Assembly: GCA_948567375.1 (NCBI GenBank)
Contig: OX419762.1
Location: 26,118,608-26,182,607, forward strand
Origin: Lunularia cruciata
Taxonomy: Eukaryota > Streptophyta > Marchantiopsida > Lunulariales > Lunulariaceae
Direction of reading: 5' to 3'
DNA: 64,000 bases
Under the pieces are notes generated by a model. The model was not told the DNA's origin. It saw only the letters and a program-made list of their open reading frames with translations, and made no database searches. A program made the translations under genes and the position numbers. Of this stretch, positions 38,551 through 50,386 are shown in pieces. Every line of letters starts with the position of its first letter. Within the stretch, counting starts at the first letter, position 1.

Positions 38551-39110
38551 CCAAGAAAAATCCAATCCTACTACTACTATTGTTTGAGACTACAACCACT
38601 ATCTGAGATTGACACCCAACATCCAAAATGTCATCAACAGTAAGGTGGTCTAGTTTTTGAATCCCATCATACACATTATCTTCATCCACCAAAGACAAAG
38701 ACAATGAGCCCATGATCCCACTCTGGCTACATCTAACAACACAATAGGTCCCATCCAAGAATGGACCTAATGTGTACTAGCCTCCACTTAGGTGCAAGAA
38801 TCACCTATCAAAGGGACATTCTCCAAAATGTAGGCTAGAGAAACAAATGAACCTAGAGATGTTGTGATATTGGTAACATCTCCCAAAAAACACCAAAATG
38901 GGGATCCTAGAGACCTTGACCTTGACCAACATGTGTATATCCCTAACAGCCATCCAAAAGTAACCAAATAATTAGGACCATGTCTCTCCAAATCTTGTGC
39001 CCCCAACAAGGAAATGTCTATTGGTAAGGTCTTCTGGTAACCCTTGATTGTTGACATCAATAATAATTGAGGATACCAATAGGCCAAGTACGTCACATGA
39101 TGTAGAGAGA
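38551..39110 (-). pseudogene. Cytosine methyltransferase remnant of the old element
   Basis: The minus strand preserves YQKTLPIDISLLGAQDLERH, then a changed region where the young copy has GWPCQG, then AYILENVPLIGDS (the ENV motif). The catalytic Pro-Cys-Gln is no longer present, so it is dead. The tail (DGIQKLDH...VDDILDVG) reads through the site of the first TGA of the young element. This shows the ancestral frame was open there. Confidence 0.85.
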
Positions 39111-42100
39111 CTCACTTACCAATCTCATCTCTCTCCACATACAAGTATCTTTGTACTTGTATACTTGCTTGTAATATCATAGCTAGTCTAGTGCTAATCC
39201 CACCAAACAATTCCAATAGACATACTCCTTCAACTAGATATTGCAAAGCAATGAGTGTGGTATCCAAACATGACAACGTGATAGACTCTAGAGGTTCATC
39301 CTCATACTGATCTCCTGGTGGTACAAAAGCTCCACTCCAAGTTTATTGCACCAACTGATCTACATGATGCTACAATACCTCCTTAGAACTCCACAATGGA
39401 ACATCCAAGGTGGATGGAATAATCTCACTTGTACTCCAAATCTAGGTGATCTCCTTTGGTACTAGAGTATCTTTTGCATAGGCATTATTTTCCAATAAGT
39501 CACCAGGCCAAGTAATAGAACCATTGAAAGCTGAAATTAATGCCATGGTCCTTGACTGTAGTTAGCCAAGACTACCACTACTAAAGTGTACAAGTAGGTG
39601 ACATACCCGTCCTTCACTTGACTGCTAGTATGGTCTATAAGAAGCTATCTCCTCCCAACAGTCAATATTGAAACCCATGGGGTATAACACTACTCCACCA
39701 ACTAGCACATTAGATGACTATGCTACTATTGCAATGGCCTGAGCTCTCACCATAGAGCTATCAATTGGATGACTGGGCTAAATCTAGACAATGAGCTCTC
39801 TACATGTGGTGTACTATGTAGAACCACCTCCTAGAGATGTCTAGATTTGAGATGGACATCTCTCTACATTGGTCTTCCATAGCTTCAGACCAACAACTAT
39901 AGCCTTCCCCAACATAAAGAGCTATGCACCAAAGTCTAATAAGACCCTTTATGGTGCATAGACTTTCCCTGAAAGTCTCACCAAACACAAAATCCCCCTC
40001 TAGTTATCCAATAAGACAACTCTAGGTGTAAACCATGCTCGTTCAAAGGTAGGTCTAGTTGGTAACGCCTCTAATCTACTTGTTATCCTTGCCATAAACC
40101 ATTGGTTGTTAAGTGGATTTCATGCTCTTCAACCAAGTCAATTCTACTATCAACCACCTTTGCTCTAGTAGCAAGAACCACATCATCCCTACTCTCAGAA
40201 AGTGTGGCAGCCAACCAAAACACTAGAGTCAAATACCAATGTAAACATGTCATTGGTTGAGAATAAAAGGAAGCACATAAGCAACTAAGCCGCCTCTAAC
40301 ATTAGGCTAGACTCAATGTATGTAGTAGCAAGTGGTTGACTAGTAAGAAATCTATCATGCACCACATCACCACCTTTGGGTGATCTCCTTTGGTACTAGG
40401 TTAGATTTGAACTACTAGGGAGTGTGGATAGAAAATACTACACCACCTCATGTAGTGGTACCTCCACATCATAGTAGCACCATCTCCAACTAGTGCACCT
40501 CCACTAGATCCACCAATGCTACTAGAGCTAAAACTCATGAGTATTGCAAATCCTAACAATCAAGACTAAAGTGATGGAGATGTAGTTCAAAGACCAATAC
40601 TGTCTTCATAGCTCAATCTCCTCCAAGTGAGCTCTCATGAACTTATGAAAGTCATCCATAGGTGGACCTTTCAAGTGGTGAAACAATCTCCTCCATACCA
40701 TGAAGAGTGTGAACAAAATTTGGTTCCACATCTGTTGCAAATCACAACAACTATCAAACTCCTAGATGAAGTCATCCAACTATATGGTACCCACTATACT
40801 ATAATAGCACTTGGGGCCTTTGGAGGCCTTATAAATCTCATCCATGTCCCATAATAACAATGCATACAAACCAAGTGCATTCTCTATTGAATCAGCTCTT
40901 GTATCAAATTCCAACTCACAGTCAATAATCCTCCCTTATTGGGTTCTTAGATACAAGCTACTACTAAGTGCCACTTTAGGTAAAACCATTGTGTACTACC
41001 ATGATATCTCTTCTAGAATCCCCAAAGAACTCTATCATGACAAAGTAACTCAAACTATAACTGTAATCACCACAAGTACTCCACCAAGGATCACCACCAA
41101 GTGCCAACACCAATTGAACACCACCCACTAATGTAGTTCTAATTGCAACAACTATAGTAAAGTAAAGTGCAACTTGTAACCTAATATCACAACATGCTCT
41201 CTCATGGTTTGAAAATCATCACTTCTTGCCTCCCGGGAGAGAAACACAGGTAGTCTTACTAGTCATCATTCCAACCTTACTACCAAGAGCACACAAAAGC
41301 ACCAACACTCTAAATTTAGGGCATCTCACACAAACATGGTGCACAAATGGGAAGTAGAGCATGGAGGAGATCTAATCACCAGAAGTCTAAAAAAAACACT
41401 CCGTCTCATAAATCAACACCAAATTGACTCTACCACCATTTGGCATTTGATATAATAAGAATATCTATCTACTTCCTAAGCTACTAGGATCACCAAGGAT
41501 GGGATCAAACTGCCTCTCCTAGCCAAAGCTAAATATGTATAGGTATGGTATAGAATAGTCACTAAGACAACAAGTGAAAGTGGACTAGTTGGCTAGGGCA
41601 CCATAGATATGGGGTCAAACCATGTTGTGCACAATCTAGAAAGGTGTGCAGATTTTGCCAAGGTATGACCAACAAAACTCATCTAAACTGGCTAGTCTCA
41701 TGCCATAAAACTGGCTTGCTAGTCCTTCAAGGCCTTTGTAGCCTCTCATAGCCCTTTACCTCAAAGCCTCAAAACATCAAAATTCTACCAATTCAAACCC
41801 TTTCTAAATTTGGCAAAACTTCACCCAACTCAAGACAAATCTGATGTAAATATGACATAACTCTCCACCAAGCATATGTAACTCTTCTATAGTTAGCTAA
41901 CCGTCAAATCTTCTGCTAAATTTCAAGCCAAATTAGAAGGAAAAGGATCTCTAAATCTCTAATTTGAGGAGATAAGCTCCCAACTCCACCTTCAATTTTG
42001 CATTTTGAGCTGCACTTGCACCAAGTCAGCCTTAATTTCACCTCTTGGGCTCAAATCAAACACTTTTGTTTGAAATTGACTCCATTCTCAAGGAAATTTG

Positions 42101-42289
42101 GTCAGTGCTTTTGCACATTGTTTTCTCTACTACCAAATTTGCCTCAATTCACATAGAGCTTCCACACACAATCACTCTCTAGGAAATTTGAATCATGATC
42201 AAAGTACCAACAATCCACCAAGCTTGGAGATACTACCAACACCTCAACTCTTGCACCCAATTCCCATTGACTTTGACTTCTTTGATGTA
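39111..42289 (-). mobile_element. Old element: leader, gag and protease remnants
   Basis: Minus-strand counterpart of roughly 53880-57940. The protease region is recognisable at 39800-39990 (matches 57202-57390). Gag lies at 40440-40860 and the leader at 41100-42290. The leader keeps the old equivalents of the CTGGTGCCCTAGCCAACTGG and TTGGCTAGGAGAGGCAGTTT blocks. Frames are broken throughout. The stop TAG at the young 55552-55554 is present here too, at about 40772-40774 in reverse. Confidence 0.75.
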
Positions 42290-42734
42290 ATCATTTCTTT
42301 TTCAACTCAAATCAAACTCAAATAGATCAATACTTGATCATTTACAAAACATCTTGTCAACAATTGAGCACTGATTACACTCAAGCCACATCCACTCTAG
42401 CTAAGAGACTCTAGGTGATGCTTGACAACCTCTGTCCACCATAGCCAAGAACTCAAAAACTCAATGTAAAAAAGGTGAGCTCTTTGGAGATGCACTTTGA
42501 AGGTATACCCCTTTGCTTGACCTAGGTCTTTAGCCCTAATGGCATCATTGGTGGCACATCTAATGGTGCAATTGGTGCAAGTGATGGTGGGCTCCACTAT
42601 GTGATCAGTAGCCCTAGCATGAAATTGAAAAGTAAACAAGTAGTCCATGAGTAAGTACCAAAATACCTATGACTACAAACACTACTATTCCAATGTCAAA
42701 GCAACCTAGCTTTGACGCTATGAATGGCATGACA
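42290..42734 (-). repeat. Old element 5' terminal repeat (block B)
   Basis: Reverse complement starts TGTCATGCCATT and ends ...ATGATTACATCAAAGAAG, matching the young 5' block B and its junction with the leader. As in the young copy, no block A follows B at this end. Confidence 0.75.
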
Positions 42735-44020
42735 GCTTTGACAACATCTGCCATAAGACAAGATTGTTTCATTCTCCATTTCATCTCATAATGCAAAGCT
42801 TCCCTTGAAGTAGAATGGGGCTATGGTTGGAAGGATGGATTTCACAATTGTCTTCTTCTCCTTGCATGTTGTATGCATTTTTGTTTTTGTTAGGTGGGGT
42901 GACAATTATACCTTGTCATTTGGTCCTACTTTTTTTTGTCCACTATGGGAGATGAGATCTGAGTAAAGGACTCCTTGCTCCCCAACTTTGCACTTTGAGC
43001 AACTCTAGCATTTTTTTACATGCTGCCTCTTATCCTTGCAATGAGCATCCCTCTCGAGTTGATTTCTATAATGCATTTTTACTCCCGCCATCCTTTGACA
43101 AAGATTCCAACTCTTGAGGTCATTTTTGTTTCTTTGAAGCTTGAATTTTTGTTGAAGCCATCAAAGTCTTTCATCAAATTGTAATGGAGTTATATGTCTC
43201 CACTACTTGCACAAACTTCTTGGTTTGGGCATATTTTTTGTCTGCCTCATTATACTTGATGATCTTCTTTGGCAAGTTAGAGTCTTAGCTGAAATGGGCT
43301 AGATGATGTAGGTTGGATGGGAACTTCTCCTTATCCTTGTCCTTATGGAGGTTCATCCCAATGTAGTAGTAGACAATGAAAGAGCCATGATGGTGGCAAA
43401 ACCTTTTTTCATGTCCTTTAGGAGTTGGATGACATGCTCATGAAACATTGTAGCCCAACTAACTAGTTTTTGCTTGTGTACGAGCTAGAAAAAGATTGCC
43501 TAATTCTGGTTGATATAATTTTTTCACTTTAAACAAAACATCCACATTACAATTTTTGTGACTGTGTGGCAAGTGGGATCCTTCATATGAGTCTTTGATT
43601 TTGTACCTATTTCTGGATTTCTCCCTATGAATGAGTGATTGATCCTCTACTAATGCATCATTGATCCTTTGATACAAATTTCCCTAAATAGTGAGCAATC
43701 TGCACCCAACACCCATTGCCGATGATCCTTTGTCAAAATTGTGTGACATATGTCCTATTCTTGTTGGGTGGCCATGCGGAGTCCACTTTGTTTAGGCACC
43801 CCACATCTTTTGTTTGGAAGGGTCATTTGTAGGATATATGCTATTAAAAACACCTCTCACACAAACTTTCAAAGTGTCAATATCACACCTCAGCTGGAAT
43901 GAGCTCCCATGAGGATGGAGTATTGGTGAACAATGGATTTTGAAAAATGAAGTGCAAAATGTTTTGCCTTATGGTGAGAGTCTCCAATTTATAGCTGGGT
44001 GAATTTTTTTTGACATTAAA
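42735..44020 (-). mobile_element. Family-4 gag-like sequence, second copy or continuation
   Basis: Continues on the right side of the old methyltransferase element. The block near 43455-43530 (GTTTTTGCTTGTGTACGAGC) matches 30130-30200. Degraded, minus-strand, Lys/Glu-rich coding texture, with no domain recognised. Confidence 0.35.
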
Positions 44021-44564
44021 TGGTCATGTTAGTTGGTAAAGTGTCACATGCTTGGCATGCAAGCATTTTGGTTGCTACAAATGGTCCAAATTTATGTTCT
44101 TTGGCGGCGCAATAATATATTGAATGCACCAACTTGGCCATATGCACTTGTAAGACTTTGTTAGATTTTTAGGCTTGGAGGTCAGCTCATAATTCCAAAG
44201 GCCATGATGTTTGTATTAACAAAGTAAGAAAAAATTACCAAAGTGAGAATCTAACAAGGTATGAAGTGACAAAGTTATGATGAAGTTTGTATTGGCAACC
44301 TCTACAAACTCCCACAAGCTGGTCATAGTTATGATGACAAAAATTATGACTCCAAGGTTCAAAAGTACAAGGATCTTTGTCTTTGTATGGGAACATTTCA
44401 AGGTAGTATACCTAAACTTTGTTTTGAATCCATGCCATTTTACAAACTTGTCTACTGATTAACAAACATCCATTTGTTTTTGTTTCCAAACTACTACACT
44501 ACCTCATGTTATCCTATAAAACTAAACAATTTTTCTTCTATTCTAACAAGGTACAAGGTGAGTC

Positions 44565-44720
44565 GATACCATTGCCTTTTGAAGCTATCAATAGATACAT
44601 AAAGCATGACAAACTTGGAGACTACACACAACAAATTGCAAGCTATGTATGGTATCAAGTTTTATAGCACTAGGTCCTATATGTGTATACAAAACATTGT
44701 GATTCCTACCCTTTAGTGTG
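44565..44720 (+). repeat. Repeat R5, copy 2
   Basis: Partner of 24830-24985. The forward frame starts with a readable RYIKHDKLGDYTQQIASYVW-like stretch, then meets stops. Confidence 0.6.
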
Positions 44721-47466
44721 TGGTTGTATGGCAGTTGAGAAGCTAGAGGTTGAACATGCTTATTTTGATGCTAGTGTATGAAAGGTAAGGTACACACCCA
44801 AGCCCTCACATGTAGTTATAAGTAGATAAGCTTACTTCTACTAAGAAGAAAACTAAGACTTTCTCATTTAGTTGTGGTTAAACAAGCCTCTTGAAATTTA
44901 TGTGTTGAATCTAATCATTGGCCTTAGCTTTTCTTGTTCCTTGTATAAATCTAAATTATATAGCTTGTGGCAAGGTGTGACATCTTGAGTGTATTTGCTT
45001 TACAAAACATCTTAATCTATTTGCTTTACTAGAGAAGAAGCAATTGAAGCAAAGTAGGCCACAAATCAATGTTTCTTCCACCACAACCACCCCAATACTT
45101 GGTAGAGGTATTAAAAATTTATCAAAAAAGCAACAACAAGAAAATGCAATCATCAATACATTACATGCTAGTTGGGCAGTAAATTGGCAATTGAAATTGT
45201 GGAATTCAAAACCTAACAATTCAGCTATGGAATTGAAGAACAAGCTAGCTAAACTGGTCATTATTTTGTGACAAAAATGAGCTCCAACTGCTCTTCTATT
45301 TTCTGCACATGCATATTTAGCCTCACAAGCTTACACTAATATGGAATGTTTTTAATATGGATTGTTGTACCATGCAATGACTACTCAACAAGTTATAGCA
45401 AATTTCTAGCTCAACACTTTGCTTGACCTTTGGCTTAAGCTATCACAAGAAAATCAACAACCAAATCCTATATGTAAGCCAATTGCTTAGCTTTTACATA
45501 ATTTTGTCTCAATCATTCATTCCACTTGCTTTGCAGAGGAGATTGGGACAAAAATTACAAATATTATTTCACCTAGTAGAGCCAACCACAAAGCTTTTCA
45601 TGGACTTGTTCTTAAGGTAATAGGTTAGACTCATGTGGAAACCTCTCCAGCAAGTATGTGTAAGAATTTGAAGCTAAACCTTTCTCCAACGGATATTGCT
45701 AAGAGATTGGATTCAAATTCTTTTCTTTTATTGAATGATCTTAGCTTCCTCAAGAGTTACGTAGCTAGTTGGCTAGTCCACCTTGCATTCTTGGTAAATC
45801 TGATCAGATTGGTGGAGATCAAGCCAATCGACTTCTAGCTACTATACCATAGTTAGTGCTTGTTGTCCAATCTTTCCCAAGCAATGTAGTTATCTCCATC
45901 AAGAACCCTACTTCTTAACAATATTACATGGCCTATAATGGGTTTTCTTAGGCAACCAAAGTAATTTAGCTCTATTACCTTGCATGCCCATTCTAGCCAA
46001 TTATCCAAGATTATATTGTCCAATTAGCCAATCAACTAGACCAAGCATAACATTGGTAGACAATTAGCAAGGACTTATCCAATTTCAAGGAATGGCTTCT
46101 CATGTTGTTATGTTGAATACTAAAGCCCAACCCATCATTCTTTGGGCTTCTTTGCTGCTCAAGTAGGCTTCATAGGTGACAAATTGCAGTTATCTACAAA
46201 GCACATTATCACAGTTGGCAAAGACTTTGAATGAGTTCTTGGAGAAACTAATGGTCATGTTCTTGTTTCCTTCAATCCAATTATGTTAGAGGTCTTAGAT
46301 ATATGGGTGAGTTGCTTGGTCACCAATTTCACAACTTGCAATATCTTATTAAGCAAGGAGTTGCTTTCTTCTCTCAGATTTTCTGTTGATACTTGGCATG
46401 AAAGGATCACTTACCATATGGATTGGTAGGATCAAGGTGCACACCTTGGTCTATTTATACCTTGGTATGGCTTAGCTAATAATTAGTTGGCTAATTAAAC
46501 ATCATAGCTAGGTAGTTGTCAAATTCACAAGTTAACTACAAATTGAGTCAATTGATCTAGACCATACAACTAAGGTGGATATATCTTAATTGAAGTATAA
46601 TATTATATCAATAATATTAATAAGAGAGAAGATATATCATGTATTGATGACAAAATGATAAATTGATGACTTCATTGTCTTGACACTCAACTCATGATCA
46701 CTTGTTGATAGAGATATCTATTGTTCAATTCCAAGATCATAGAAGTATCTTTATCTTTACATTCACATGAGAGATGCTAAAGAGTATTGGCCATTATTAA
46801 AGAGAGATATTCTAAGGGAATTGAGATTATATAACAAGTACATCCTTGGCAAGACAAGCAAGAGCCTTGAATCAACTAGAGACAAAACTCTTCTACCATT
46901 CAAGCACATTTTATGCAAGCTAATCTGGTTCCTTGGTGATCTTCAAATAACAAGACAATTCATCTTGATCTTCATTATGATTAAGGTGTTTTACCATCAA
47001 AAAATTGAAATAATTCTCTTCAATGTTAATTGATTTGAACCTCCAAAATTAATTTACTTCATTTCACACTCAATAACAAGGATTTGCCAACATTTTTTGT
47101 GATTATATTGATATCAATGTGGGATCTATCTTAACTTAGATCTAAAAATAGAGCCATCTTGGGCAAACAATCCAACAATTGGTCCTCATACTTCAAGAGT
47201 TTCATTTTCATTGCTTTAGCTACAATTTTGTTTACAATGTCTTAAATCCAATATAACAATTTCTTTGGATAGTGTTGTTGCAATGTGCCAAAAATGAATT
47301 CAATATACTAGGCTAGAGAGATATTGTCACCTAAGACTATGATGAACCTATATTAGCCATGAATTTTGCAATGCAAAGAAAATAAAAATAGACTTAAGCA
47401 GCCACTACTCCATTTGGGAGATGCACAATCCAAATTTGTAGTAGGGAACTAATCCATGTTGTGTAG
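44721..47466. other. Unassigned old repeat DNA
   Basis: Low-CG, AT-rich sequence with fragmentary frames (such as 45044-45271) and no named domain. I see no RNA gene and no terminal repeats. Confidence 0.3.
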
Positions 47467-47471
47467 TAGAG

Positions 47472-50381
47472 TGTGACAATCTAGCAAATATCACTTTTGC
47501 GGTAATTAGGTAAGTAAAGTTTGTTCTTGTAGAGATACGAGTCAAAAGTATCCAAATACAAAGCAAATAGTAACAATGTAGTTCTTCTTGATTGTGTCTT
47601 TAATCTCTTAGGTAGCAACTACACCCATAAGAGAGCAAAAAGCACTGAAATGAAATCTTGTAACAACAATTTGTCACCCATAATCACAAATCGTTCAAAT
47701 CTTCCAGACAATCTTGATTGTGATGATTCAATCTCTCCCAAAAATGGCTACTTCACTATAGAACAACTTCATCTCAGAATTGTGTCCCACCCTTCCACTG
47801 AAGGCACAACTTCCTTGATCAAAATTGCTTCATATCAACTAAACATTGCACTCACAGTTGTAGAATACTACCAACACTACATTTCCTCTCAGATTTGTCA
47901 AGGCATTGCTTTGATTGCACTTCACTCAAGATTAAACATAGAGAATGAAGATCAAGGCCATGGAATCCAACATCCAACAAGCACACTGACTTGCACTTTT
48001 AATTTCTCCACACACTTACAAACACAATCACAAAATTGATACTCAGAATTAAGCTCAAACAACAAGCACTAAAATCAACAATTTGCTTTATCTATTCTCA
48101 AGAATATGAACACTAAACAACAATAACTCTGTGAATACATCCTTAAATAGGCTGAGCACTTGACAATTATCTAACTTCCTAAACTACTTCCTAACAATCT
48201 CTTGATCCAAAATGGCAACCCACTTCTTCATATCTATCGATTCCTATCTCAAATAAGTTATGAATCCAATCCGATGCCTACTTCTACTTTGCCTTCTAAA
48301 CCCAAAGTACCCATCCTTCGGTCTTGCACTTCAACTTCCTGGTCCAAACCTCCTCTGATCATGTCTTTGGTTACATTTTGCCTACTTATTTACTCACTAC
48401 AAAGACTATCTAACTCCGCTCTCACAAGATCAAACCTAATAAGACTTATATTGTCTCCTACTCAATCTCTAAGACAAATCAACAACTTGTGCATGTTGAC
48501 ATCCTTTGCTTGCCTTCTCCTCGTCTCCTACGAAAAAAGCTTCAACTTGTGTAATTGCATCTCCTCCAAACATACTTTGGACTCAATATTGAGCATTGCC
48601 TTTACTCCAACAACTACCTCCTTCACAAAGTCTAGAGGTCTTTGTCTTCCATGCTCTTCTTGAACTGCAGCACGCTCCACTTGCAATTCTACTTCATACT
48701 CTGCAGTGTGATCTTCCAACTCCTTTGCATATTGCCCAATCTTTGCCTCCAATGTAGTAACTAAATCTTGCAATCTCCTTTCTTCTTCATGGTGCTTACT
48801 TAATTCACATTGCTAGGCTGCATCCTTCTCTTGTACCTTTTGACTAAACACTTCCAATTCAAATTTCTTTGCCACAACTACACTTCTCTACATATTAACT
48901 TCCTCTTGAGCAATCTTTACTTTGGCATGCAATTTCTCTACCCCAAGTCTCTCCTGCATTACTTCCTTCACTTTTGTTGCCAACTCCTTTCCTTGCTTCT
49001 CAAATTTCTCTTGCAGATTTCCATGGACCTTCTTTTGCAACATAGCATCCACACGCAATGTCTCCAATTTTTCTTCTCCTCTCGTCAAACATTTCTTCAA
49101 TTTGGCATTCTCTTCTTCCATTGCTTTGAATACTTGCAAGACATTTCTCACTCCAAGTTGGTTGCACTATACTTCTTTCTTACTTCTCTCCAACTGCACT
49201 AATAGCAAACACACTACCTCTTGAAGATACTCCACTTCTTCACAACCCTCTTCTCTCTCTTCTTCTTTTCCTTCAACCTTGTTCAGCTGAGCTTGCACCC
49301 AAAGTCAAGATCTTTGGCTTGGTAACACGCCGTCTGTGCTTGAACTTTCATCATCTTCCAAGTGAATTACATCCACTTCATTCTTCCTCAAGTTCCTTGC
49401 TTCTTCCAACACTACAACTCCAAACTCGGAAACTGTCCTTCCCTAACTCGATCAATATCTTCTTGGAAGAATGGGAACTGCAAGAATTACATCCATGTAG
49501 ATTGTAGTCCAAAAGTGACGGCCTGGACAAGTGAAGCACTTGTCTCCTCTCCGGCTTCTCTTCCCAACACTAACCTCCAATCCAACTTTGTCCATCGAGC
49601 CGGATTGATGGCTTCTAGGCCTTTGGCATAGTTCCATGAACTCTAGAAAACTAATGTTCCAATTCCATGCCAAGAACGTGATACAAAGTCTCAACAAGGC
49701 TTTGATTTGCACCACCATATCTAACCTCTTCACTGTAGGATTTTGCACTCCCAGTGAAGAGCACTTCCTAAATCCACTCATCTCTTCCCTTTGTAGCTTC
49801 AAACACTCTCTAGTTAATTCCCCATCCCTTTGTTGCAAAACTCTCACTCTTGCATGCAACCCGAGGATTTCTCTCACAACTAATTACTTCTCGTGGAATT
49901 CCTCTACTCAACTTCTTAAGTGCATAGGATATTTCTGCAGGATTTCTTTCATTGCTTGGGGAAAACCTTGCTTTTATAGTGATGCAGTCCTCCATTGTTT
50001 GTCAGCTGTACTTAGACTGATAAATCACACCTTCTGCATGAGTTCCTCCTATCACTATCAAGGGGCGTTAGTCTTGCTATTTCATAACTGCTTCTTGATT
50101 TGTGGTCCAAAGAAAAGCTATTATGCTTTCTTTGCATCGGGTTGATCACCCCAAGGCAAAGTCTTCTTTTCTTTGGCTTTGGACCAGACCCTTTGTATCC
50201 AGATTTCTGACAGTTTTTGACCCAAAGTAACATTTCTTTGGCTTTCCGAAGAACTTGATTTCTTCCTCTTTTGTTCCCAAAATGGATTCAATTCCTTGCA
50301 AATTGTACCCTTCTTTGTCCAAAACTCCTCAAAACCAAAAAAAAAATTAATAATAAAAAATAAATAAATGTGAGTACCACA
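47472..50381 (-). mobile_element. Family-2 repeat, complete copy C
   Basis: 2910 bp in reverse orientation. The reverse complement starts TGTGGTACTCACATTT and ends TTGTCACA. It is flanked by a perfect TAGAG duplication (47467-47471 and 50382-50386). It carries the same ordered landmarks as copy B: the FLAWN-motif frame (49452-49877) and coiled-coil stretches (48528-49151). The length difference from copy B reflects internal indels. No LTR pair and no polymerase are visible. Confidence 0.85.
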
Positions 50382-50386
50382 TAGAG

